A stretch of DNA of 64,000 nucleotides, from the NCBI RefSeq assembly GCF_037153985.1, contig NZ_JBBAYI010000001.1, positions 310,001 to 374,000 of the forward strand. Reading direction: 5' to 3'. Below, in pieces: positions 8,131 through 17,436 of the stretch (within the stretch, counting starts at the first letter, position 1; every line of letters begins with the position of its first letter). This DNA comes from Emticicia sp037153985 (GTDB taxonomy: Bacteria > Bacteroidota > Bacteroidia > Cytophagales > Spirosomataceae). The position numbers and the translations under genes are program-made. The notes beneath the pieces are model-generated. The model was given only the letters and a program-made list of their open reading frames with translations. It searched no databases and was not told where the DNA came from.

Positions 8131-9927
8131 TTATTTATGTTTCAGGTTTTGCTCTATCAGGTAATCGATTTCTTTAATCATATTTAATCTTTTAATTTTT
8201 ACCATAGTATTACTGAACTTTCGTTTAAGGTAGTCTTTCTCTGAAACAAGAAGATTTAAGGTGTTTTTTATCTGATAGTTTTCAAGCTCTTTTTTTCTGA
8301 TTGCAAGAATATAATCGATAAATGCCAGTGTTTTTGCGCCATTTCTTTTGGATTGTTGTCTTACATTTTCAGGAAGAATACCACGACAGGTATTTCTGAA
8401 TAAGGCTCTGGTAAGTGGGATAGGAGCAAATAACCTGACAGGTAAGCTATAAACTAACTGAAGTAACCTTATGTCTGCTAGTGGATATACCATTTCAATA
8501 TTGTATTGATTGGCATACAGTAATTCAGACTCCACTCTTAATGGTATGTGAGTAGCTAACATTCGGTTCTTTAACCATTCTTTAAAACTGGTATAAAACT
8601 CAAAAGGGATATAGGGCTGAACTTTACTGAATGATGACCCAGATTGTAGGAGGTTTCTTTCTTTTTGTATGGCATTAAAGCTTGGAGAAGTAGTTCCAAT
8701 CATAGAATAGCGCAGGTAATTGAAAATCCTGTATAAACCTTTTATCCGAAACTTTGACAAATAAGTAAATATACCCCGCCAATCTTTCGTGTATAGGTAT
8801 TCATGAAAATAGTTATATGCCGAAGCCGAAATTCCTTCGTCTCCCGGAAAACCACTGAACATTACTTCAACCTTTTCGGACTCGCCTGCCTGTTTAAAGA
8901 GGGTATCCTGCCAATAAGAGTCGTTACTAGCTACACCGCCCATTACGGCATTTCTGGTATCAAGTTCTTCAAAAGCATCCTTGTAATGGAACTTGGTAAT
9001 AAAATGATGGTTTTCAGGAATCAGGCCTGCATAACGGATAATTTCTTCCTGAGTTCTTCTTTCATCTAAGCCATTATTAGAATATGGTCTGGTTTCATCA
9101 TCCAGAATAAAAGAGTAAGTATGTAGCTGCTGTTTCGGGAGTAATCTTGATAAAAGAACAGTAATAGCTGAAGAATCAAGCCCTCCGCTTAACTGGCAGC
9201 CAATTTGTTGTTTATGTTTCGCACGGCAGCTAATAGCTTCTTTCAGTGTTTGCCTGATAAGCTCATAGTAGTCTTCATCATCAGTGAATTCGGGAAGCTC
9301 AATAGGTGCTAAAGTCCAATAGCATTCCTTTTCTAGGTGTCCATCTGCCGATACAATAATATAATGTGCAGGTTCCAGCCGATAAATATCACTAAAAAAA
9401 GTACTTTCAATGGGTGGAATTAAATTTCTTAATTCATAAGAAACATACAATTCACTTATAACAGGCTGTTCGGGAAGAATATCTTTAATTAAAGGAATAT
9501 GAGTAGAAAAAATAAGGATTCCTTTATATTCTATATAAAACAGGGGCCTGATACCAATCTGGTCTTTTGCTAAAAAAAGTTTCTTTGCAGTTTCATCAAA
9601 AATTACAAAGCTAAAGTCACCAATAAAATGTGTAACACAGTTTTTTCCCCACTTGAGATAAGCCTCAATAACAATTTCATCCGTAGGAGTTTCAGGGTTT
9701 AAAGCTAGTTTTGTAGTAATTTCGGTAATATTATCCAGCCTTACCCAGCCTGCATATTTAATTGTTGCCGATATTGAAGTATAAACAGAAGCTTGTTTAT
9801 CAACGTTGAACAAAGCAAAACAATCATTAGTAAAGAAAGCACCTTTGTTGAGTAAACCAGAGAAATTCAAATTATTAATCGAAAATCCGTTATTATTTAA
9901 CTGAAATGCACCTACAAATCCTTTCAT
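8131..9927 (-). CDS. Asparagine synthetase-like protein lacking the glutaminase cysteine
   Basis: Member of the asparagine synthetase B / lasso cyclase / beta-lactam synthetase superfamily, which adenylates a carboxylate and forms an amide. Seen in 598 residues: an N-terminal Ntn-hydrolase (GATase II-like) domain (about 1-190) that begins MKGFVGAF, so residue 2 is Lys instead of the catalytic Cys; then the synthetase domain with PP-loop SGGLDSS at 247-253 and a second conserved segment GFPGDEG. Loss of Cys2 is typical of lasso-peptide cyclases and of members not using glutamine. I found no lasso B1/B2 protein and no convincing precursor peptide next to it. It stands alone, 200 bases after the lipocalin-like gene. 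The true substrate is unknown. Confidence 0.8.
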   Translation of the reverse strand: MKGFVGAFQLNNNGFSINNLNFSGLLNKGAFFTNDCFALFNVDKQASVYTSISATIKYAGWVRLDNITEITTKLALNPETPTDEIVIEAYLKWGKNCVTHFIGDFSFVIFDETAKKLFLAKDQIGIRPLFYIEYKGILIFSTHIPLIKDILPEQPVISELYVSYELRNLIPPIESTFFSDIYRLEPAHYIIVSADGHLEKECYWTLAPIELPEFTDDEDYYELIRQTLKEAISCRAKHKQQIGCQLSGGLDSSAITVLLSRLLPKQQLHTYSFILDDETRPYSNNGLDERRTQEEIIRYAGLIPENHHFITKFHYKDAFEELDTRNAVMGGVASNDSYWQDTLFKQAGESEKVEVMFSGFPGDEGISASAYNYFHEYLYTKDWRGIFTYLSKFRIKGLYRIFNYLRYSMIGTTSPSFNAIQKERNLLQSGSSFSKVQPYIPFEFYTSFKEWLKNRMLATHIPLRVESELLYANQYNIEMVYPLADIRLLQLVYSLPVRLFAPIPLTRALFRNTCRGILPENVRQQSKRNGAKTLAFIDYILAIRKKELENYQIKNTLNLLVSEKDYLKRKFSNTMVKIKRLNMIKEIDYLIEQNLKHK

Positions 9928-10127
9928 TGAAACATAGAGGTAAAAAAATATTACAGTTTATCCCAGAATCGAAAAGCAAGCTATCTTTTATTAACTCTCA
10001 GATAAGGTTCCGAAAATTAAACAATCTATACCTTGATTTCAAGCTTAAGAAGAGAAAAGAACAAAATATAAAGAATATGTTGCCATTTTTGCCACCAGTA
10101 AGCAGTATAGAAGTTGGCTAAAAATAC

Positions 10128-10592
10128 TCATTGTTTTATTGGAGTAAGGCTAGGGAGAAATTTTCTCAACTCGGAGTCTTTTTCCATTTGTTTCCTGATT
10201 TCTGCCATATCTTTCTCAGAAAGTTCTGGTGTACGGCTGATAATATCAACCCCTTCAGGTGTAAAAAGTGTTTTTGAAAAACTTATTACAGCCCATTGTC
10301 TGTCAGGAGCCAGTAAGGCCACCTTCCATTGGCTTTTAAGTAGGCTTAAAATTCCTTTGCCCCGCCACGTGAACTTAAGAATATCCTGTTTGTGCTGGTA
10401 ATCATAGCCTGTAATGGTTCTTTGCTTATTATTTTTATAATACTTTACTTCATCGAGTAAAACTTTTTCGCCTTTAAGAATAACCTCAGTATAATTAAAT
10501 GTCGGATTACTTTTATCTCCCTTTAACCACATCGGAAAGTTGGTGTAACAAATAAACCAAGTACCAACTAATGTTGTAAGCATATTCTGCAT
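10128..10592 (-). CDS. Lipocalin-like protein
   Basis: A 154-residue protein with no signal peptide. The N-terminus LVGTWFICYTNFPMW, followed by NPTFNYTE, has the GxW signature and early strand pattern of lipocalin-like small-molecule binders. A charged helical C-terminus (ELSEKDMAEIRKQ) follows. It starts 24 bases after the cydB stop on the same strand, so it is probably the last gene of the cytochrome bd operon. A role with the oxidase is inferred from position only; the ligand is unknown. Confidence 0.6.
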   Translation of the reverse strand: MQNMLTTLVGTWFICYTNFPMWLKGDKSNPTFNYTEVILKGEKVLLDEVKYYKNNKQRTITGYDYQHKQDILKFTWRGKGILSLLKSQWKVALLAPDRQWAVISFSKTLFTPEGVDIISRTPELSEKDMAEIRKQMEKDSELRKFLPSLTPIKQ

Positions 10593-10616
10593 AGGCTAAT
10601 TTATTAATAAGTTCAA

Positions 10617-11651
10617 CTAATAGCTTGTTTCGTCCAGTTTTACTTTCCCCCTGAAAGTCCAGAACACAAAAGAAGTATAAACAGCTACGATGGGTACACC
10701 AATGGCAGCAAAAAGAAGCATTATTTTCAACGATTTATCAGTTGATGAACCATTGTGTACAGTGATACTGTATGAAGGGTCAATGCTCGATAAGATAATA
10801 TTCGGGAACAGCCCCACAGCTACCAGCACCATTAATATGGCTGTAACAGTAGCCGATGAAATAAAAGCATAACGGTATTTTCTTTTTGAAATCTGACGGG
10901 TAATATTAGCAACTGCTAGTATAGCCATTATCGGGAAAGCAAACATATAGGGTACTTCCTGATAACGTTTAACCATGTGGGGTATATACAGTAAAGTCAC
11001 TATCGAAGTAATAGCAAACATTAGTACAAAAAAAATAGTTGTGTTTTTAACAAGGATAGTCAGCTTAGCATATAACCTGTTTTCGGTTTTCATTACCAGA
11101 TAGATGGCTCCGTGCATCATAAATAAAGCTAGTGTTGTAAAAGCAACCAGTAAGGCATAAGGATTAAAAAAATCGGTGAGCGTTCCTTTATATACATAGT
11201 CTTTGTCGAGCGGTAAACCTTGAATGATGTTTCCTAAAATAAGGCCAAGCGATAATGCCAGAATAATACTAGAGAAGCTATAACTAAAATCCCAAGTTTT
11301 TCGCCACCATTGCATGGGTTCTTTTGAGCGGAACTCAATGGAAATCGCTCTGAAAATGAGCATTACCAGAAATATCATAAATGGCTCATAAAAGGCCGAA
11401 AATATAGTAGCATATACCACCGGGAAGCCAGCAAATAAGGCTCCTCCGCCAATAACCAGCCATACTTCGTTGCCATCCCATACGGGTCCAATGGCGTTTA
11501 GGGCTTTACGGCGGCTTTCTTCTTTATTTAAAAACAAGTGTAAGGCTCCGGCCCCCAAATCGAAGCCATCCAGAATAGCGTAGCCACTAAAAACGCCACC
11601 AATGACCAGAAACCACCATGTTGCCAAGTTAAGTCCGAGTATTGTTTCCAT
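10617..11651 (-). CDS. cydB: Cytochrome bd quinol oxidase subunit II
   Basis: Integral membrane subunit of the cytochrome bd oxidase, which works with CydA to oxidise quinol and reduce oxygen with high affinity. Seen in 344 residues: about 8-9 hydrophobic segments and the family N-terminus with GGVFSGYAILDGFDLGAGAL. Length matches the usual CydB size. The ATG at 11651 shares one base with the cydA stop, so translation is probably coupled. No small CydX-type subunit is evident after it; the next gene is the lipocalin-like one. Confidence 0.96.
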   Translation of the reverse strand: METILGLNLATWWFLVIGGVFSGYAILDGFDLGAGALHLFLNKEESRRKALNAIGPVWDGNEVWLVIGGGALFAGFPVVYATIFSAFYEPFMIFLVMLIFRAISIEFRSKEPMQWWRKTWDFSYSFSSIILALSLGLILGNIIQGLPLDKDYVYKGTLTDFFNPYALLVAFTTLALFMMHGAIYLVMKTENRLYAKLTILVKNTTIFFVLMFAITSIVTLLYIPHMVKRYQEVPYMFAFPIMAILAVANITRQISKRKYRYAFISSATVTAILMVLVAVGLFPNIILSSIDPSYSITVHNGSSTDKSLKIMLLFAAIGVPIVAVYTSFVFWTFRGKVKLDETSY

Positions 11652-13021
11652 TATTTCAAGATTGGGTTATCACGTTTTGAATATTCAGGAATAAGGTCGT
11701 CAGGTATGTCAGGGCCATGTTTTATTTTTTTGTTAAGCAGGTAAAGAAATAACACAAACAACAGTGCATACACCAATGTGAACAGAATGAGTGAGAATAA
11801 TACTTGTTCGGCTTTGAGTGACTGCGAAAGCCCCTCTGAGGTTCTGAGTAAATTGTATACTACCCACGGCTGTCGGCCTACTTCGGCCGAATACCAGCCT
11901 AACTGGTTGGCTATTTGTGGTAATAGCACCGCCCACATAAATATATGCAGCAACCAACGTTGCTCGAATAGTTTTCCCCGCCACCACAGAAAAGAAGCTA
12001 ATAGCGTAAGACCAATCAAAGTCATACCAATAGCTACCATAAGGTGGTAGGTCTGAAATACAAAGTTAACTGCCGAGGGGCGGTCTTCCTTCTTGAAAGC
12101 ATTTAGCCCTGTTACGGGGGTTGTAAAATCCTGATGAATCAGGAAGGTAAGCCCGGCCGGAATGCTAATGCCTGTAACCTTCTGTTTTTGGGTATCAACC
12201 CATCCGAGCAAGTACATATCAGCTACTGCCAGTGAGTCGTAATGGCCTTCAAAAGCAGCTAATTTGGCTGGCTGGTTTTTAGCCACCCCATCGGCCGACC
12301 GATGCCCTGTGAATAATTGAGTTAATGAAGCTATTGTAGCTACTACCAATGCTATTTTAAAACCAGAACGGGCAATATCGAGGTGTCGACCTTTTAAAAT
12401 ATAATACGCGTGCACACTCATTACCAGAAAAGAACCAGCCAGAAAAGCCCCTATAATTACATGAGAAAGCCTGTCGATACTTGAAGGATTAAACACCATT
12501 TCCCAGAAGTCGGTAATAACTGCACGTGCTTTCATACCTTCACCCTCAATTCTGAAACCTGCTGGGGTTTGTTGCCAAGAGTTGGCTACTACTATCCAGA
12601 TAGCCGAAAACATAGACCCTAAAGCTACCATAAGCGTAGCCAGAAAATGCACCCGTGGACTTACGCGATTCCAGCCAAAAATAAGAATTCCTAAAAAGCC
12701 AGACTCCAGTGCAAAGGCAAAGATGCCCTCGGCTGCCAGAGCACTCCCAAAAATATCGCCTACATAACGTGAATAAACAGCCCAGTTAGTGCCAAATTCA
12801 AATTCCATTACAATACCGGTTGCTACTCCAATACCAAAAATCAGGGCAAATATTTTTATCCAGAATCTTGTCATTTGCTCATAAACAGGCTTGCCTGTAC
12901 GCAAATAAAGCCCTTCCATAATAACCATTACTACGCCAAGCCCAATACTCAAAGGAGGATATATATAATGAAAAGCCACAGTGAATGCAAACTGTATGCG
13001 CGAGAGTAATTCAGTATTCAT
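11651..13021 (-). CDS. cydA: Cytochrome bd quinol oxidase subunit I
   Basis: Heme-bearing subunit (b558, b595, d) of the bd-type terminal oxidase in the cytoplasmic membrane. In 456 residues I see the N-terminal QFAFTVAFHYIYPPLSIG with the axial His at 18, GIAT and FEFGTNW in the helix 2-3 region, LSHVIIGAF for the second axial His, and GRQPW near the C-terminal third. The length and the short stretch between helices suggest the short Q-loop form. It is the first gene of cydA-cydB-lipocalin. bd oxidases are usually induced at low oxygen; no clear FNR-type site was found in 13022-13251. Confidence 0.96.
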   Translation of the reverse strand: MNTELLSRIQFAFTVAFHYIYPPLSIGLGVVMVIMEGLYLRTGKPVYEQMTRFWIKIFALIFGIGVATGIVMEFEFGTNWAVYSRYVGDIFGSALAAEGIFAFALESGFLGILIFGWNRVSPRVHFLATLMVALGSMFSAIWIVVANSWQQTPAGFRIEGEGMKARAVITDFWEMVFNPSSIDRLSHVIIGAFLAGSFLVMSVHAYYILKGRHLDIARSGFKIALVVATIASLTQLFTGHRSADGVAKNQPAKLAAFEGHYDSLAVADMYLLGWVDTQKQKVTGISIPAGLTFLIHQDFTTPVTGLNAFKKEDRPSAVNFVFQTYHLMVAIGMTLIGLTLLASFLWWRGKLFEQRWLLHIFMWAVLLPQIANQLGWYSAEVGRQPWVVYNLLRTSEGLSQSLKAEQVLFSLILFTLVYALLFVLFLYLLNKKIKHGPDIPDDLIPEYSKRDNPILK

Positions 13022-13215
13022 AAATCATGTGTTAGCTGCAACGAAGTTCTATGCCAGATGAATACCAACCAAGAAAAATCTATTTTATTTTTAAAAGATT
13101 AAAGCCTGTTAAATGCCTGCACATAGACTAAAAATATAAATGGTAGTTGTAGCGGGTTTTTATACCAAAATTATCTTGCTTATAGGCTTTAATGTAAAAA
13201 TGATTACGTATTTAT

Positions 13216-13247
13216 TTTGCGTCGATAAATAATTTCTATGATATTTG
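13216..13247 (+). promoter_or_regulatory. Possible promoter of the first DUF3857 gene
   Basis: TTTG at 13216-13219, 20 bases, then GATATTTG (13240-13247). The spacing fits the Bacteroidota layout, but the -7 box departs from TAnnTTTG at the first base. The preferred start is 35 bases downstream. Confidence 0.35.
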
Positions 13248-13281
13248 TGCATTGCTAATGACTAAACATTCACAAAAATTT

Positions 13282-15273
13282 ATGAAAAAAACTGCAATTT
13301 TATTCCTGTTGATTATCTCTTCGCGTCTTGTTTTTTCTCAGATTAAAGAGCCTGAAGTTAAATTTGGTACATACAATTTGGCAGACGTTCAGATGAAAGT
13401 TTATGATAAAGACTCAACCGCTGAAGCTGTTGTCTTGTATGATTCTGGTGATTACTCTTTTTCTTTTGAAAACGACCTGCATCTGGTTTATACTTTTCAT
13501 AAACGTATCAAAATTCTGAAAAAATCGGCACTTGAAAGAGCCACAGTTATTATTCCATATTACTCGGATAGTTCGCCAGAACGTCAGGAGTTTGTAAGGG
13601 ATATTCAGGGGTATACGTATAATATGGACGGGAATACTGTGACCATGACGGAACTTACAAAAGCCTCTATTTTCAATGAAAAATCATCAACTAATTACAG
13701 AGAAACCAAAATTATATTTCCACAGGTAAAGGAAGGTTCAGTTATTGACCTGACTTATAAAATTATATCACCCCTATGGTATTCTTTGCGCACTTGGAAC
13801 TTCCAACAGGATATTCCGGTCGTATGGAGTGGCATAAAGACGCTTATTCCGGGGTATTTCGATTTTAAGATTACTTATTTTGGTTACAATGCTTTTGCTA
13901 TTAAAGATATTAAACAAGGAACTGCTGTTTTTTTTCCACGGGTAAATGAAAGAGGTGAAACCGTAAAAGACCCATACCTTTCATACCATTTTGCAATGAA
14001 AGACCTGCCATCTATCAAAGAAGATGAATTTATGACCACTGTAAACGATTACCGCAGTTCGATAGATTTTGAATTGGCAAGAACTTTTTTTCCCACAGGA
14101 GGTGAGCGTAACTATTCAATTACCTACAATGATTTAACAAAAACACTTCTTGATTACAACGATTTTGGAGGAGCTTTGAAAAAATTCGGCAAAACAGCCA
14201 GAAAAATTAGTGCTGAAATTAAAACCAATGCAACTAATAAAGATACCCTCACACTTATTAGTGATGCGTATGAACATATTAGGAATAATATTCAATGGAA
14301 TGGTGAAAACAGGCTGTATGCCACCCAGAAACTAGATCAGGTGTATGAAAAAAAATCAGGAAATTCGGCCGAAATCAATTTAATGCTGGTAGCTGTTTTA
14401 CAGGAGTTAGGCTTTGATGCCAATCCTGTTGTGTTAAGTACAAGAGCTCATGGAAAAGTATTGCCTGATATAGCTCTTATTGACAGATTTAATTATACAA
14501 TAGCGCAACTAAAGGTTAACGGCAAAGATTTTTTGTTAGATGCAACCGATAAGTTCGTGAAAATGAATATGCTGCCTAAAAGGTGTCTGAACCAGATGGG
14601 ATGGCTCATAGGCAAAAATCCACGATGGGTTTCGCTGATACCCTCACAAAAGAGTATGTCTATGAGTTTATTAACGTTTTCGATAGAAGAAGACCAGAAA
14701 TTAAAAGGAAACTTTAGTGAATTATATTACGGATATGCAGGCACAGAAAAAAAACTAGAAATAAGCAAAGAAGGTGAGGAAAAATACCTGAATAAGCTAA
14801 AAGAGAAGTACACACTTTTCGAGAATCCTGAGTTTAAATACAAAGTAACTGAAAATAAAGATGTAAATATTGAATGTGAGACAACTGTTAATGAAGCTTA
14901 TTCAGTGATTGGTGATAGAATTTTTATTAAACCGCTTTTTTGGAAAACCCAACAGACAAATCCCTTTAAACAAGATGAACGTAAATACCCAGTCGATTTC
15001 GGGTATACCATTCAGGAAACTGTTATAAGTAAAATAACTATTCCGAAAGGTTATTCAGTCGAAAGTATGCCATTATTCATCAATGTATTTATGCCTGATA
15101 GTAAAGGGAAGTATCAGTACATGATTAAATCTGAAAATGGTGTCATTGAGGTAATGAGTCAGTTATCGTTTGCACGCACTATATTTTCTGCTGAAGACTA
15201 CTCTTATTTACGCGAGCTTTTTGTTAAGATGATATCCAAACAAAATGAGCAGATTGTGCTGAAGAAAAATTGA
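13282..15273 (+). CDS. DUF3857 protein with degenerate transglutaminase-like domain
   Basis: Exported 663-residue protein with a signal peptide MKKTAILFLLIISSRLVFS. An N-terminal DUF3857-type region (about 40-260) is followed by a transglutaminase-like fold (about 300-430) and a C-terminal beta-rich region. At the place where active members have GDC the sequence is GNSAEIN (S362), and the following conserved His is Tyr (FNYTIAQL). It should therefore lack transglutaminase or protease chemistry and may bind or hold a partner. ATG 13282 is preferred over upstream in-frame TTG 13252 and ATG 13258, as it gives the clean signal peptide. It is the first of a tandem pair. Confidence 0.8.
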   Translation: MKKTAILFLLIISSRLVFSQIKEPEVKFGTYNLADVQMKVYDKDSTAEAVVLYDSGDYSFSFENDLHLVYTFHKRIKILKKSALERATVIIPYYSDSSPERQEFVRDIQGYTYNMDGNTVTMTELTKASIFNEKSSTNYRETKIIFPQVKEGSVIDLTYKIISPLWYSLRTWNFQQDIPVVWSGIKTLIPGYFDFKITYFGYNAFAIKDIKQGTAVFFPRVNERGETVKDPYLSYHFAMKDLPSIKEDEFMTTVNDYRSSIDFELARTFFPTGGERNYSITYNDLTKTLLDYNDFGGALKKFGKTARKISAEIKTNATNKDTLTLISDAYEHIRNNIQWNGENRLYATQKLDQVYEKKSGNSAEINLMLVAVLQELGFDANPVVLSTRAHGKVLPDIALIDRFNYTIAQLKVNGKDFLLDATDKFVKMNMLPKRCLNQMGWLIGKNPRWVSLIPSQKSMSMSLLTFSIEEDQKLKGNFSELYYGYAGTEKKLEISKEGEEKYLNKLKEKYTLFENPEFKYKVTENKDVNIECETTVNEAYSVIGDRIFIKPLFWKTQQTNPFKQDERKYPVDFGYTIQETVISKITIPKGYSVESMPLFINVFMPDSKGKYQYMIKSENGVIEVMSQLSFARTIFSAEDYSYLRELFVKMISKQNEQIVLKKN

Positions 15274-15395
15274 TTTTTATTGCTTCAAACTCATAGTATC
15301 GTAGAGGTAGAAGGGGCTTGTAGTCGTTTAACGAACCGCTTTTGCTAGCAGATATATATGGATGTAATTGTGTATTAAAGGAAAACGGTTTTAAA

Positions 15396-17291
15396 ATGAA
15401 ATATTTATTTGCCTTATTAATAAGCATTCAGGCAGTAGCTCAAGACTTTAGCGCAAATACGATTCCTGCCAGATTAAAAGAAAATGCCTACGCAGTTGTT
15501 CGGAATCATGAAACAGAGTTTTATGTAAAAGGAATTGATGAGGCTGTCACTAAAACTAAAGGAACCATTACAATTCTGGACGAAAAAGGAAGCTCTCATG
15601 CGCAACTGATGCTATGGTATAGCAAGTTTTCAAAAGTAAATAATATTGAAGCCTATATATACGACGAATCGGGGAAACAGATAAGAAAACTTAAGAAAGC
15701 AGACATTGAAAGTTTTAGTACCTCAACAGGGCAAAACGAAATCGATGGTAGTTTTGTGAAAGTTGCCGAACTAAGCCATAATAAATATCCGTATACTATC
15801 AGTTATTCGTATCAGTATACCAATACTAATATGATGTTTTACCCGAATTGGAGAGCAATTCTGGATAACTCCGACAATGTTTCGGTCGAAAAAGCCTCGT
15901 TCAGGGTATCTTTACCTAAGGGGATGACCTTCAGATACAAAGAACAGAATATGCCTGTAAAAGTTGTCATAAATCAGGAAGACGACCGCTCCGTATATAG
16001 CTGGAATGTTAATAATATTGAAGCAATAGAGAAAGAATCAGATAGCCCCCATGAAGATAACTTTATGCCAATGGTATACACCGGACCTAAAGATTTCAAA
16101 GTGGAAGGCTATTCGGGGCATCTGGAACAATGGAGCGATATTGGCAAGTTCTATGCGGAACTAAATACAAACAGAGATAAATTGCCAACTGAATTTGCGG
16201 CAAAAGTCAGAGAACTGGTAAAAGACGAAAAAGATATTCGGGCAAAAGTAAGAAAAGTATATGAATACATGCAGGCAAATACCCGTTATGTAAGTATACA
16301 GTTAGGTATAGGCGGCTGGCAATCAATGAAAGCCAGCGAAGTAGCCACCAAAGGGTATGGAGATTGTAAGGCATTAACTAACTTTACAAAGAGTATGCTC
16401 AAAGAAATAGGCATTACATCTTATGCTACGCTGGTAAGGGCCGGTAATAATAATCCTGCCTTGTTTGAAGACTTTCCCTCTTTTCAGTTTAACCACGTAA
16501 TTTTGTGCGTGCCTACACCTAAAGATACTATCTGGCTCGAATGTACCAATCAAAATATTCCTTTTGGATACTTAGGTGGTTTTACTGATGATAGAAACGT
16601 TGTAGTAGTAACAGAGAATGGCGGTAAATTAGCTAGAACTCCTGCTTATAAAATTGATGATAACTTGCTTTTGCGTAAAGGAACCATAAATATTCAGGCA
16701 AATGGTGATGCAACCGCACTGATTAATACCCAGTATTCGGGTTTGCAGCAAGATGTTTATGCAGACGTAATAAATACACTGGGAGCCGAAGACCAGAAAA
16801 AATGGCTTTACAAAAATCTGGCTTTGTCGGGTGCCGAGATTATTAGCTTTTCTTTAAACGAGAAAAAGCAGCAAATACCTGTGGTGGAAGAAAACCTGAA
16901 CTTATTACTAAGAAACCTAGCTAACAGAAGTGGCTCGAGGTTATTTGTTGCACCTAATATTCTGAGCCAACAGCGAAACGTATCCAAGCCATCTGCCAAA
17001 CGGAAAAACGATTTATGGCTCGAGTTCTGGTATCAGGATATTGACAGTATTTCATTTAAAATTCCTTCGGGGTATGTTGCCGAGTTTCTGCCCGAACCTG
17101 TTACAATAGAAACCAGATTCGGTAAATACAAAGCAAGTATGCAGGCAAAAGGAGACATAGTTACTTATACACGAGACCTGACCATGTTTAAGGGGCAATA
17201 TCCGGCTAGTGTATATAATGAATGGGTAGACTTCAGAAAAAAAATTGCAAAGGCCGATAAAAATCAGATGGTTTTAATCGCAAAACCGTAA
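15396..17291 (+). CDS. DUF3857 domain protein with transglutaminase-like cysteine fold
   Basis: Exported 631-residue protein; signal peptide MKYLFALLISIQAVAQ. A DUF3857-type domain (about 50-230) precedes a transglutaminase core with YGDCKAL (C324) and FNHVILCV supplying the His, so the triad looks intact, unlike its upstream paralogue. Such proteins are common in Bacteroidota envelopes; their substrates are mostly unknown. It lies 122 bases after the first copy on the same strand, so the two may be co-transcribed. ATG 15396 is preferred over in-frame upstream codons because it begins the signal peptide. Confidence 0.85.
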   Translation: MKYLFALLISIQAVAQDFSANTIPARLKENAYAVVRNHETEFYVKGIDEAVTKTKGTITILDEKGSSHAQLMLWYSKFSKVNNIEAYIYDESGKQIRKLKKADIESFSTSTGQNEIDGSFVKVAELSHNKYPYTISYSYQYTNTNMMFYPNWRAILDNSDNVSVEKASFRVSLPKGMTFRYKEQNMPVKVVINQEDDRSVYSWNVNNIEAIEKESDSPHEDNFMPMVYTGPKDFKVEGYSGHLEQWSDIGKFYAELNTNRDKLPTEFAAKVRELVKDEKDIRAKVRKVYEYMQANTRYVSIQLGIGGWQSMKASEVATKGYGDCKALTNFTKSMLKEIGITSYATLVRAGNNNPALFEDFPSFQFNHVILCVPTPKDTIWLECTNQNIPFGYLGGFTDDRNVVVVTENGGKLARTPAYKIDDNLLLRKGTINIQANGDATALINTQYSGLQQDVYADVINTLGAEDQKKWLYKNLALSGAEIISFSLNEKKQQIPVVEENLNLLLRNLANRSGSRLFVAPNILSQQRNVSKPSAKRKNDLWLEFWYQDIDSISFKIPSGYVAEFLPEPVTIETRFGKYKASMQAKGDIVTYTRDLTMFKGQYPASVYNEWVDFRKKIAKADKNQMVLIAKP

Positions 17292-17436
17292 CAAATTTTC
17301 ATTTTTGCTTGTTATAAATTAGCCGTTCAATTATATACCATCATCATGTCTATTGCTTGCCTCACGACATGACTAACCCCTAAATAGCCTTCCTGAAATG
17401 CCTGAGGCCGCATGAAACGCAGGAAGTTGTATAAAA

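Noticed and set aside
8131..9927. Lasso-peptide biosynthesis cluster.
   Set aside because: No B1/B2 protein, transporter or precursor peptide was found around the cyclase-like gene, so only an orphan enzyme is claimed.
10045..10131. 28-codon hydrophobic frame on the minus strand between the lipocalin-like and asparagine-synthetase-like genes, considered as a lasso precursor.
   Set aside because: It has no leader/core pattern, no conserved Thr before a Gly, and is mostly hydrophobic; it looks like a chance frame.
11778..12050. Frames antisense to cydA.
   Set aside because: They lie wholly inside a conserved gene and show no separate coding signal.
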